Shown here one piece after another: positions 1-7,669 of a DNA stretch of 64,000 bases. A program made the translations under genes and the position numbers. The DNA is from Caryophanales bacterium (GTDB taxonomy: Bacteria; Bacillota; Bacilli; CAJFEE01), in the NCBI GenBank assembly GCA_029256085.1, contig JAQSYP010000001.1, positions 706,497 to 770,496 of the forward strand. The letters run 5' to 3'. Within the stretch, counting starts at the first letter, position 1; each line of letters begins with the position of its first letter. Below the pieces are notes generated by a model, which was not told the origin of the DNA, did no database searches, and saw only the letters and a list, made by a program, of their open reading frames with translations.

Positions 1-1
1 A

Positions 2-304
2 CCGAGTGATAATTATGTAATTCCCAAAACGGGTGTATATATTGTTGAAATAGTTGTTGAATCAGTTATATATAAGGGAGTTTGCAATGTTGGATTACGA
101 CCTACATTTCATGTTGATCAATTAAAGCCAAATATAGAAGTACATATATTGGATTTTGATAAGGAGATTTATGGTGAAACAGTAGAAGTAATTTGGCATA
201 AAAAATTAAGAGATGAAAAAAAGTTTAACAATATTAGTGAATTGATATCTCAACTTGATATAGATTCTAGTAATGCTAAAAATTATTTTAAAGATAAATA
301 TTAG
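2..304 (+). CDS. ribF: Riboflavin kinase/FAD synthetase, C-terminal part (5' truncated)
   Basis: The window opens inside this gene; about 100 C-terminal residues are visible, read in the frame that starts at base 2 and ends at TAG 302-304. Visible motifs are GVYIVEIVV, NVGLRPTF, EVHILDFDKEIYGE, a short LRDE stretch and a final ELISQLDID, which together match the flavokinase domain of bifunctional RibF. That domain phosphorylates riboflavin to FMN; the FAD synthetase half lies upstream, outside the window. ribF immediately upstream of rpsO is the usual Bacillus order, which supports the call. A candidate rpsO promoter begins six bases after the stop codon. Confidence 0.9.
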   Translation, partial: PSDNYVIPKTGVYIVEIVVESVIYKGVCNVGLRPTFHVDQLKPNIEVHILDFDKEIYGETVEVIWHKKLRDEKKFNNISELISQLDIDSSNAKNYFKDKY

Positions 305-309
305 TAGAC

Positions 310-338
310 TTGATTTCTTATAACAAAAGTAGTATTCT
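310..338 (+). promoter_or_regulatory. Candidate sigma-A promoter of rpsO
   Basis: TTGATT (310-315), a 17-base spacer and TATTCT (333-338). A second, extended -10 element, TGCTATACT, lies at 347-355. Either would start transcription just before the leader hairpin of rpsO. Inferred from consensus match and position only. Confidence 0.5.
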
Positions 339-359
339 ATTATACGTGCTATACTGCCT

Positions 360-397
360 ATTCTTGGCTAATTGAGTCTCCGACGTTGGCTAGGAAT
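360..397 (+). promoter_or_regulatory. rpsO 5' leader stem-loop
   Basis: Bases 360-371 and 386-397 pair over 12 base pairs, including several G-U pairs, around a 14-base loop. It lies between the candidate promoters and the rpsO ribosome site (AGGAGG, 419-424). No U-tract follows, so it is not a terminator. S15 is known to regulate its own mRNA in several bacteria, so a role in autoregulation is possible but unproven here. Confidence 0.4.
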
Positions 398-433
398 ATG
401 GTCTATTAAAACATATTTAGGAGGAATTATAAA

Positions 434-703
434 ATGGCATTAACACAAGAACGTAAAAACGCATTAATCAGTGAGTACAAAACACATGAGAGTGATACTG
501 GTTCTCCAGAAGTACAGATTGCTGTATTAACAGAGCAAATCAATACTTTAAACGATCACTTACGTACACACAAGAAAGATCACCATTCTCGTCGTGGATT
601 ATTAAAAATGGTTGGTAAGCGTCGTAACTTATTAACTTACTTACGTAACAAAGATATCACTCGTTATCGTGAATTAATCACAAGATTAGGATTACGTCGT
701 TAA
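434..703 (+). CDS. rpsO: 30S ribosomal protein S15
   Basis: S15 binds 16S rRNA early in assembly of the central domain of the small subunit. The 89-residue product has the family's standard length and its hallmark stretches: [34 protein letters not shown] and the C-terminal [19 protein letters not shown] lies nine bases upstream of the ATG. Codon choice (CGT for arginine, TTA for leucine) is biased as expected for a highly expressed ribosomal gene. The gene sits between ribF and pnp, its canonical place, and is followed by two hairpins that limit read-through into pnp. Confidence 0.98.
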   Translation: MALTQERKNALISEYKTHESDTGSPEVQIAVLTEQINTLNDHLRTHKKDHHSRRGLLKMVGKRRNLLTYLRNKDITRYRELITRLGLRR

Positions 704-704
704 T

Positions 705-733
705 AAAAGCTTTTTAAATAATTGAAGCTTTTT
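705..733 (+). terminator. First hairpin after rpsO
   Basis: AAAAGCTT (705-712) pairs perfectly with AAGCTTTT (725-732), starting two bases after the rpsO stop. The U-tract is short (TTTTT then G), so it may be a weak terminator or an mRNA 3' end stabiliser. Confidence 0.55.
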
Positions 734-800
734 GGACGTGGGTGATTTGCCTAGTTGCCCTATTGCGGTTAGGAAACTTTATAAGTTCCTATAAGCTAAC

Positions 801-830
801 AAAAAGCGGGATTATTCCCGCTTTTTTTTT
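801..830 (+). terminator. Strong intrinsic terminator between rpsO and pnp
   Basis: AAAAAGCGGG and CCCGCTTTTT pair around ATTATT, followed by nine to ten T. An imperfect hairpin (TAGGAAACTT/AAGTTCCTA, about 770-790) lies just before it, so the rpsO-pnp gap is highly structured. Confidence 0.85.
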
Positions 831-928
831 AAATAAACAAATATTTCGATTAGTTATTAGAATAAGTGTTAAAATACATAATAGTAATTAAAAATTCATT
901 TTATAATCCAGAGAGGGGTTAAAAATAA

Positions 929-3043
929 ATGGAGCAAATAAAAAAATCTTATACATATGAGCTAGCTGGTAAACAAATAATTGTCGAAACTGGACAATTA
1001 GCTAAACAAGCTAGTGGAGCAGTCTTAATCAGATATGGTGATTCAGTAGTTTTATCTACAGCAACCGCTTCTAAAGAACCTAAAAATCTAAGCTTTTTCC
1101 CGTTAACAGTAAACTATGAGGAAAGATTATACGCTGTAGGTAAGATCCCTGGTGGTTTTATTAAACGTGAAGGTAGACCAAGTGAAAAAGCGATTCTAGC
1201 AAGTAGGCTAATTGATAGACCAATTCGTCCATTATTTGCAGAGGGCTTTAGAAATGAAGTTCAAGTAACAAGTATTGTAATGAGCGTCGATCAAAATTAC
1301 TCAACTGAAATTGCCGCAATGATTGGATCATCACTTGCATTATCTATTTCTGACATCCCATTTGAAGGACCAATTGCTGGTGTAATAGTTGGTAGAGTAA
1401 ATGATCAGTTCATAATTAATCCTAATGTTGAACAAGCTGAACAAAGTGATATTAACTTAGTTGTTGCTGGTACAAAAGAAGCAATTAACATGGTTGAAGC
1501 TGGATCGCTAGAAGTACCAGAAGAAGTTATGTTAGAGGCTATAATGTTTGGACATGATGAGATTAAAAAGATTATTGAATTCCAAGAAAAGATAATCGCA
1601 GAAGTTGGTAAAGAAAAAAGAGAAGTTAAGTTATATGAAGTTGACCAAGACTTAGATACAAAAGTTAGAGGTATGGCTGAAAAAGATTTAACTGTTGCTG
1701 TACAAGTAGCTGAAAAACATGCACGTGAAGCGGCTATTGAAGAAGTTAAAGTAAGAGTTATTCAGGCCCTAGTTGAAGAAGGTATAGAAGAAGATTCTAC
1801 TGAAGTTAAACAAGCGAAAGAAGTTATGTATACAATCGTTAAAGAAGAAGTTAGACGTCTAATAACAGAAGATAAGATTCGTCCTGATGGAAGAAAAGTA
1901 GATGAAATCAGACCGTTATCTTCTGAAGTTAAATTACTTCCTCGCACACACGGTTCCGGATTATTTACACGTGGTCAAACACAAGCACTAAGTGTTTGTA
2001 CACTAGGAGCTTTAGGTGATGTTCAAATATTAGATGGCTTAGGTGTTGAAGAACATAAGCGATTTATGCATCATTATAACTTCCCACTGTTTAGTGTTGG
2101 CGAAACTGGCCCTATTCGTGGTCCAGGTCGTAGAGAAATCGGTCATGGTGCGTTAGGTGAAAGAGCATTAGAAGCAGTATTACCTGATGAGAAGGATTTC
2201 CCATACACAATCCGACTTGTGGCAGAAGTATTAGAATCAAATGGATCTACATCACAAGCAAGTATTTGTGCTAGTACACTTGCAATGATGGATGCTGGTG
2301 TTCCACTTAAAGCCCCAGTTGCAGGTATTGCAATGGGATTGATAATGAGCGGAAATAACTATTCAGTATTAACTGATATTCAAGGTATGGAAGATCATTT
2401 AGGTGATATGGATTTTAAGGTTGCTGGTACAGCTAAAGGTGTTACAGCATTACAAATGGATATAAAAATTAAGGGTATTAATAGAGAGATTCTTAAGGAA
2501 GCTCTAGAACAAGCAAAAGTTGGAAGAATGCAGATTCTTGAGTCTATGTTAGCTACGATTCCTGAACCAAGAAAAGAATTATCAGAGTATGCGCCTAAGA
2601 TTCTTACAATGACAATTAATCCTGACAAAATCAGAGATGTTATTGGCCCGGGCGGAAAACAAATTAATCAAATCATTGATGAGACTGGTGTTAAAATTGA
2701 CATTGAACAAGATGGAACAGTATTTATTTCTTCTGTAAATCAAGAAATGAATGATAAAGCTAAAAAGATCATTGAGGATCTTGTTCGAGAAGTTGAGGTT
2801 GGACAAGTTTATCTTGGTAAAGTAAAACGAATTGAGAAGTTTGGTTGCTTTGTTGAGTTATTCAGTGGTAAAGACGGCTTAGTTCATATTTCTGAATTAG
2901 CAAATGAACGAGTTAATAAAGTTGAAGATGTAGTTGCGATCGGCGATGAAGTTCTTGTAAAAGTTACTGAAATTGACAAACAAGGTCGTGTGAACCTATC
3001 ACGTAAAGCTTTATTAAAAACAGAAGAAAAAGAAGTAAAATAA
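929..3043 (+). CDS. pnp: Polyribonucleotide nucleotidyltransferase (PNPase)
   Basis: This is a phosphorolytic 3'-5' exoribonuclease that degrades mRNA and can add 3' tails; in Bacillus it works alongside RNase Y and RNase J, both also encoded in this window. The 704-residue product shows two RNase PH domains (about 10-140 and 310-530) separated by a helical linker, a KH domain with the GPGG loop near residue 572, and an S1 domain starting with VGQVYLGKV at about 622. [14 protein letters not shown] and [15 protein letters not shown] are the conserved catalytic-half motifs. The length is standard. The ATG is preceded by GAGAGGGG. The strong terminator upstream suggests pnp is read mainly from its own promoter or by limited read-through. 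Confidence 0.97.
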   Translation: MEQIKKSYTYELAGKQIIVETGQLAKQASGAVLIRYGDSVVLSTATASKEPKNLSFFPLTVNYEERLYAVGKIPGGFIKREGRPSEKAILASRLIDRPIRPLFAEGFRNEVQVTSIVMSVDQNYSTEIAAMIGSSLALSISDIPFEGPIAGVIVGRVNDQFIINPNVEQAEQSDINLVVAGTKEAINMVEAGSLEVPEEVMLEAIMFGHDEIKKIIEFQEKIIAEVGKEKREVKLYEVDQDLDTKVRGMAEKDLTVAVQVAEKHAREAAIEEVKVRVIQALVEEGIEEDSTEVKQAKEVMYTIVKEEVRRLITEDKIRPDGRKVDEIRPLSSEVKLLPRTHGSGLFTRGQTQALSVCTLGALGDVQILDGLGVEEHKRFMHHYNFPLFSVGETGPIRGPGRREIGHGALGERALEAVLPDEKDFPYTIRLVAEVLESNGSTSQASICASTLAMMDAGVPLKAPVAGIAMGLIMSGNNYSVLTDIQGMEDHLGDMDFKVAGTAKGVTALQMDIKIKGINREILKEALEQAKVGRMQILESMLATIPEPRKELSEYAPKILTMTINPDKIRDVIGPGGKQINQIIDETGVKIDIEQDGTVFISSVNQEMNDKAKKIIEDLVREVEVGQVYLGKVKRIEKFGCFVELFSGKDGLVHISELANERVNKVEDVVAIGDEVLVKVTEIDKQGRVNLSRKALLKTEEKEVK

Positions 3044-3065
3044 GATCTAACTTAAAGTAAATGGT

Positions 3066-3101
3066 AAATGTACACAGATATAATCCTGTGTACATTTTTT
3101 T
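3066..3101 (+). terminator. Terminator after pnp
   Basis: AAATGTACACAG (3066-3077) pairs with CTGTGTACATTT (3086-3097), followed by a T-run. It separates pnp from the sporulation gene ylxY. Confidence 0.85.
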
Positions 3102-3177
3102 AATTTACAAAGAATAATATTATGTTCTACCTTGTCCCATAAAAAAATAAGTATTTATTGAGAGGGGACGAAAATAT

Positions 3178-4137
3178 ATGAAAGAAAATAAAGATATAAA
3201 CCATTTACTATTAGTAGTATTTTTATTTACAATAATTTTTGTTGGAGATATGGTTTTTATAAAAATATTTGATAATAATAATTTAATGGCGGTATTTAAA
3301 AATGAGTCAGATTTAGTAGATGAAATTAAAGAAAAATCTAAAATCTATGAAGCCGAACCAAAAAATGCTATTATTGATAGTGTATGGAAAAAAATACCAT
3401 CATATAATGGTTGTCAAATAAATATTGACAAATCTTATGCCAAAATGGAAAAAGAAAATAAGTTTGATAGCAAGTTACTAGTCTGTGACCAAAAAAAACC
3501 AGAAATAAGTACTAGTCAGGCTGGGATATCACCAATATATAAGGGAAATCCAGAAAAGCCAATGGTTGCCTTTGCAATAAATGTTGCATGGGGAAATGAA
3601 TACTTACCTAATATGTTAAAGAAATTTAGGAAGAATAATATAAAAGTGACTTTTTTTCTAGAAGGAAGATGGGCAAACAATAATAAACAATTAGTTAAGG
3701 AACTAGAAGAAAATGGACATGAATTAGGTAATCATTCATATACTCATGCCGATTTCCAAAGAATAAGTCGTGAAAAAGCAGCTACAGAAATTGAACAGAC
3801 AAATAACGTAATTAGTAATATTACAGGAAAAAATCCAGTTTTATTTGCTCCGCCTAGTGGGAGCTTTAACAATGAAACTGTAAAAATTGCTTCTACAAAA
3901 GATATGGAAACAATTTTATGGTCTGTCGACACTATTGATTGGAGACGTCCACATCCGAGTAAGATTGTAAGCAGAATTTCTAACAAGGTACATCCTGGTG
4001 CAATTATATTAATGCACCCAACATCTTCAACAGTTGACGCTTTGGATGATATGATCCGTATTATTAAAAGTAAAAATCTTCAAATTAGTTCAGTTAGTGA
4101 TTTAATATCACCAGAATATATAATACCAGTTAAATAA
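3178..4137 (+). CDS. ylxY: Sporulation polysaccharide deacetylase-like protein YlxY
   Basis: 319 residues: a single N-terminal membrane segment (about 10-28), a variable linker to about residue 115, then a NodB-type deacetylase fold. The metal-binding HSYTH motif is present near 186-190, and the late motifs (FAPPSGSF, LWSVDTIDW, IILMHP) can be seen. The first catalytic motif, normally TFDDG, reads AFAINVAWG, so the catalytic aspartate pair is missing. To my knowledge this substitution characterises the YlxY subfamily, which makes hydrolase activity doubtful; a structural or carbohydrate-binding role at the forespore or cortex is possible. Placement after pnp and before mlpA matches B. subtilis. 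The start is ATG after GAGAGGGG. Confidence 0.88.
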   Translation: MKENKDINHLLLVVFLFTIIFVGDMVFIKIFDNNNLMAVFKNESDLVDEIKEKSKIYEAEPKNAIIDSVWKKIPSYNGCQINIDKSYAKMEKENKFDSKLLVCDQKKPEISTSQAGISPIYKGNPEKPMVAFAINVAWGNEYLPNMLKKFRKNNIKVTFFLEGRWANNNKQLVKELEENGHELGNHSYTHADFQRISREKAATEIEQTNNVISNITGKNPVLFAPPSGSFNNETVKIASTKDMETILWSVDTIDWRRPHPSKIVSRISNKVHPGAIILMHPTSSTVDALDDMIRIIKSKNLQISSVSDLISPEYIIPVK

Positions 4138-4168
4138 ACGATTCAACTTTGTATAGGAGGAAAATATT

Positions 4169-5401
4169 TTGATAAAGAAATATACTTGCAGTAATGGACT
4201 TAGAATTGTTTATGAGGCTATTCCAACAGTTAGGTCTGCTGCAATTGGAGTTTGGATACATACTGGTTCTCGCTATGAAACAGAGGAGAATAATGGGATA
4301 TCACATTTTCTAGAACATATGTTTTTTAAAGGAACAAAAACGAAATCTGCTAGAGAAATTGCAGAGACTTTCGATAAAATTGGAGGGCAAGTAAATGCAT
4401 TTACATCAAAAGAATATACTTGTTACTATGCCAAGGTACTTGATGAACACGCTACTGTTGCCTTAGACGGTCTCTCAGATATGTTTTTTAATTCGATATT
4501 TGATAAAGATGAACTAGAAAAGGAAAAAAATGTAGTTTTTGAAGAAATAAAGATGTATGAGGATACACCTGATGATATAGTACATGATTTATTAAGCCAA
4601 GCCTCATATGGTTCACACTCACTAGGGTTGCCGATACTTGGATCAGAACAGGTGTTAAGAGACATTTCATCCGAGCAACTTCACGATTTTGTTAGAGACT
4701 ATTACACACCTGAGAATGTAGTTGTATCGATTGCGGGTAACCTTGATGAAACTTTTATATCTGAAGTTGAAAAGCGTTTTGGTAGTTATAAAAATGAATC
4801 TAAAGTTAATAAACAAATTTCAACTCCATTTTTTTATAACAAATCTTTAACACGTAAAAAGGATACTGAACAGGCGCATTTATGTATTGGTTTTAATGGT
4901 TTAAGTATCGTAGATGAAGATATTTATAATCTAATCATACTTAATAACATTCTAGGTGGTAGTATGAGCAGTAGACTCTTCCAGGAAGTAAGGGAACAAA
5001 GAGGACTTGCCTATTCAATTTATTCATATCATACAAGTTACCAAGATAGTGGTTTAATTACTATTTATGGAGGAACAGGAAATCACCAACTAAACTTATT
5101 ATTTGATACGATTCAGGAAACTTTAAATCAATTAAAAAATGAAGGAATTACCCAAAAAGAGTTAAATAACAGTATTGAGCAATTAAAGGGTAATCTAATG
5201 TTAAGTTTAGAAAGCACTAATAGTAGAATGAGTAGAAATGGTAAAAATGAATTACTACTAGGTACTCATAGATCATTAGATGAAATGATAGAAAGTATAA
5301 ATAGCGTAAATGAGTCAAAAGTAAATAATTTAATAAAAAATTTATTTAATGATGAATATTCAGTTTCTCTAATCAGTAGTGATGGAAAGCTGCCATTTTA
5401 A
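4169..5401 (+). CDS. mlpA: M16 family zinc protease MlpA (YmxG)
   Basis: This is an insulinase/processing-peptidase-type metalloprotease of 410 residues. The inverted zinc motif is HFLEHM: zinc ligands H46 and H50 with catalytic E49. The downstream acidic ligand lies in the EKNVVFEEIKMYED stretch. The C-terminal half carries the GLAYSIYSYH segment typical of the substrate-binding lobe. The start is a TTG nine bases after GGAGG. It sits in the pnp-ylxY-mlpA-ymxH order of Bacillus. The substrate is unknown. It is one of three M16 proteins in this window; the others are YmfF and YmfH. Confidence 0.93.
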   Translation: MIKKYTCSNGLRIVYEAIPTVRSAAIGVWIHTGSRYETEENNGISHFLEHMFFKGTKTKSAREIAETFDKIGGQVNAFTSKEYTCYYAKVLDEHATVALDGLSDMFFNSIFDKDELEKEKNVVFEEIKMYEDTPDDIVHDLLSQASYGSHSLGLPILGSEQVLRDISSEQLHDFVRDYYTPENVVVSIAGNLDETFISEVEKRFGSYKNESKVNKQISTPFFYNKSLTRKKDTEQAHLCIGFNGLSIVDEDIYNLIILNNILGGSMSSRLFQEVREQRGLAYSIYSYHTSYQDSGLITIYGGTGNHQLNLLFDTIQETLNQLKNEGITQKELNNSIEQLKGNLMLSLESTNSRMSRNGKNELLLGTHRSLDEMIESINSVNESKVNNLIKNLFNDEYSVSLISSDGKLPF

Positions 5402-5432
5402 ACATGCACATAGTGCATGTTTTTTATTTTTC
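5402..5432 (+). terminator. Terminator after mlpA
   Basis: ACATGCAC (5402-5409) pairs perfectly with GTGCATGT (5413-5420) around a three-base loop and is followed by a T-rich tract. It begins directly behind the mlpA stop codon. Confidence 0.8.
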
Positions 5433-5473
5433 TGAAATATAGTTTATTAAATATAGAAATAGGGTGATTATAG

Positions 5474-5716
5474 ATGAGGCTAAGTGAATTAAGTGGGAAA
5501 GAAATTGTTGATCTTAAAAGAGCAGAACGTTTAGGTATACTTGGACATACAGATCTAGAAATAGATGAACAAAACGGATTTGTCCTAGCATTAATTATTC
5601 CAACTAGTAAACGGATACCATTCTTCTCTCAAAGTAAAGAAATTAAAGTACCGTGGAGTTCTATAAAAAAGATTGGTTCAGATATGTTAATTATTGATGT
5701 CGATGATTTTGAATAA
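5474..5716 (+). CDS. ymxH: PRC-barrel protein of the YlmC/YmxH family
   Basis: 80 residues (MRLSELSGKEIVDL, then GILGHTDLEID, then IKVPWSSIKKIGSDMLIID) forming a small PRC-barrel, the beta-barrel fold also found in RimM and photosynthetic reaction centres. YlmC/YmxH proteins are conserved in sporulating firmicutes and several are expressed in sporulation, but no biochemical role is established. AGGGTGATT precedes the ATG. It lies between the mlpA terminator and its own terminator, just before the dipicolinate operon, as in B. subtilis. Confidence 0.88.
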   Translation: MRLSELSGKEIVDLKRAERLGILGHTDLEIDEQNGFVLALIIPTSKRIPFFSQSKEIKVPWSSIKKIGSDMLIIDVDDFE

Positions 5717-5720
5717 TTTA

Positions 5721-5748
5721 AGGTGCCTAGATAGGCGCCTTTTTTTTA
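5721..5748 (+). terminator. Terminator after ymxH
   Basis: AGGTGCC (5721-5727) pairs with GGCGCCT (5734-5740) and is followed by eight T. Confidence 0.85.
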
Positions 5749-5753
5749 TATAA

Positions 5754-5900
5754 GGAAAGTATAAAATTCTAATAATTACACTCGCAGAAACTACTCGCTT
5801 TCCGCGAGCACGGCCTCAGGCTTTTTTTGCTAGTTTCACTAGCAAAAATGGATTTTCAGCTCGTTCTGTTCCCTCTGGGGAAATGTATACATTTCCAACA
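5754..5900. repeat. Mosaic intergenic repeat upstream of dpaA
   Basis: Much of the roughly 350-base gap 5717-6070 is a structured repeat-like unit. Its first bases (GGAAAGTATAAA at 5754) match the left end of the 110-bp repeat found four times elsewhere in the window. The rest differs: a CTCGC/GCGAG hairpin (near 5784-5800), GCACGGCCTCAGGC, a GCTAGT/ACTAGC hairpin (5829-5843), and CAGCTCGTTCTGTTCCC. From memory, CGCTTTCCGCGGGCACGGCC and CAGCTCGTGCTG-type stretches recur between genes in many Bacillaceae, so this looks like a decayed member of such a family. It ends in the perfect palindrome GGAAATGTATACATTTCC (5879-5896). Between 5900 and 6000 I see nothing recognisable. Confidence 0.5.
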
Positions 5901-6002
5901 GCTTTACAATATTGTGATAATCTAACTGTTTTTTGTAAAGCCAAGTTTATTTTATAAGTAAACTAGATTATTAAAGGATAGTCCAAAAACAATAAAGACA
6001 AA

Positions 6003-6031
6003 CACATTGTATGGGAACTTTTCATATCATG
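6003..6031 (+). promoter_or_regulatory. Candidate sigma-K promoter of the dipicolinate operon
   Basis: CACA (6003-6006), a 16-base gap and CATATCATG (6023-6031) match the sigma-K pattern mACm-N16/17-CATAnnnTA except at the last base. In B. subtilis the spoVF operon is transcribed by sigma-K in the mother cell, so position and match agree. Confidence 0.55.
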
Positions 6032-6070
6032 CTTTAGGAAATACCATGTGAAGTAAGAAGGTGAAGTTTA

Positions 6071-6949
6071 ATGTTGACAAATAAGCACATTGCGGTAATA
6101 GGCGGAGATGCTCGTCAACTTGAAGTAATAAAAAAATTAGTTGAACTAGATGCAAGGGTTTCGATGGTTGGATTTAATCAATTAGAGCACGGGGTTATTG
6201 GAGCTAATAAATGTTCACTAAGTGAGATAGTTCCACAAACGATAGATGCAGTAATATTCCCAGTTCATGGAATGAATATTGAAGGGGTAATTGATTCAGT
6301 ATTTTCAAATGAAAAGATAAAAATTACTAAAGAATTTGTTAATTCAACTAAGGAAACATGTTTGTTTTTTACTGGAATTAGTAATTCGTATATGGAAGAC
6401 TTATGTAATTCAAATAACAGAAAACTCATCAAGTTAATGGATAGAGATGATGTTGCAATTTATAATTCTATTCCTACTGCTGAAGGAACTATCTTAATGG
6501 TAATACAACATACAGATACAACAATACACGGTTCTAAAGTTGCTGTCTTAGGTCCTGGTAGAGTAGGTATTACTGTTGCAAGAAGTTTTGCTGCACTTGG
6601 GGCAAAAGTTAAGGTAGGAGCAAGAAAAAGTGAAGATATTGCAAGAATATTTGAAATGGGACTTGAACCGTTCTATATGAAGAATATTCAAAGTGAAATT
6701 CAGGATGTTGATATTTGTATAAATACAATTCCTGCAATGGTACTAGATGCGGATGTAATATCAAAAATGTTACCTCAATCTCTAATAATAGACCTAGCAT
6801 CAAAACCTGGTGGGACAAATTTTAGATATGCTGAAAAAAGGGGCGTTAAGGCTATGCTAGCACCAGGATTACCAGGGATAGTTGCTCCTAAAACTGCAGG
6901 TAAAATACTTGCAAAAGTAATTGTAGAAATTCTCACAAAAGATAAATAA
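6071..6949 (+). CDS. dpaA: Dipicolinate synthase subunit A (SpoVFA)
   Basis: DpaA and DpaB convert dihydrodipicolinate, the DapA product, to dipicolinic acid, which is loaded as the calcium salt into the spore core and gives heat resistance. The 292-residue product is a dehydrogenase-like protein: an N-terminal IAVIGGD stretch and a nucleotide-binding fold at about residue 155 on (VLGPGRVGITVARSFAALGA). Length is standard. AGAAGGTGA precedes the ATG. dpaB follows after 37 bases, then asd, dapG and dapA, so the operon supplies both the enzyme and its precursor pathway. A sigma-K-like promoter lies 40 bases upstream. Confidence 0.96.
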   Translation: MLTNKHIAVIGGDARQLEVIKKLVELDARVSMVGFNQLEHGVIGANKCSLSEIVPQTIDAVIFPVHGMNIEGVIDSVFSNEKIKITKEFVNSTKETCLFFTGISNSYMEDLCNSNNRKLIKLMDRDDVAIYNSIPTAEGTILMVIQHTDTTIHGSKVAVLGPGRVGITVARSFAALGAKVKVGARKSEDIARIFEMGLEPFYMKNIQSEIQDVDICINTIPAMVLDADVISKMLPQSLIIDLASKPGGTNFRYAEKRGVKAMLAPGLPGIVAPKTAGKILAKVIVEILTKDK

Positions 6950-6986
6950 TTTTAAAATATTTAGCTAAGGAAAGGAGTAAATTAGA

Positions 6987-7589
6987 ATGAAGCTACAAGG
7001 AAGAAGAATTGGATTCGGATTGACAGGATCTCACTGTACTTATGATGCTGTCATCCCTGAAATAGAAAAATTAGTTAAAGAAGGCGCTGACATTATTCCA
7101 ATTGTTACGCATACAGTTAAATCAACAAACACTCGATTCGGTGATGGAGAAGACTGGGTTAAAAAACTTGAAGAAATAACACAAAATAAGATTGTTGATA
7201 CAATCGTTAAAGCAGAGCCCCTAGGTCCCAAGTTACCGCTTGATTGTATGATAATTGCTCCACTTACAGGAAATTCAATGAGTAAACTTGCAAACGCCTT
7301 AACAGATTCTCCAGTCCTAATGGCAGCTAAAGCAACTATGAGAAACCATCGTCCAGTTGTATTAGGCATATCAACTAATGATGCTTTGGGATTAAATGGT
7401 GTAAATTTGATGAGATTAATGGCAGCAAAAAACATTTATTTTATTCCGTTTGGGCAAGACGCTCCTAATAATAAGCCAAATTCGATGGTTGCTCAGATGG
7501 ATCTGTTATTGGATACAGTTATTGAGGCGCTAGAAAGAAGACAAATTCAACCAGTATTAATAGAAAAATATAAATATGGTACTAACTAA
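6987..7589 (+). CDS. dpaB: Dipicolinate synthase subunit B (SpoVFB)
   Basis: 200-residue flavoprotein-family subunit, the partner of DpaA. Visible features: the N-terminal GRRIGFGLTGSHCTYDAV, typical of the flavin-dependent decarboxylase-like fold; IIAPLTGNSMSKLANALTDSPVLMAAKA in the middle; and RPVVLGISTNDALGLNG. AAAGGAG precedes the ATG. It follows dpaA directly with no terminator between them, so the two are probably co-transcribed. Both genes are standard length, so dipicolinate production should be intact. Confidence 0.96.
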   Translation: MKLQGRRIGFGLTGSHCTYDAVIPEIEKLVKEGADIIPIVTHTVKSTNTRFGDGEDWVKKLEEITQNKIVDTIVKAEPLGPKLPLDCMIIAPLTGNSMSKLANALTDSPVLMAAKATMRNHRPVVLGISTNDALGLNGVNLMRLMAAKNIYFIPFGQDAPNNKPNSMVAQMDLLLDTVIEALERRQIQPVLIEKYKYGTN

Positions 7590-7669
7590 TAATTATTTAT
7601 AGGTAATTTTTAATCATATTGTGATAGAATGGAAAAAAAGTTTATAATTTTTCGAAGGGAATGAACATT

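Noticed and set aside
7040-7435. 131-codon minus-strand ORF across dpaB
   Set aside because: Antisense shadow of a conserved gene, with no ribosome site or recognisable domain.
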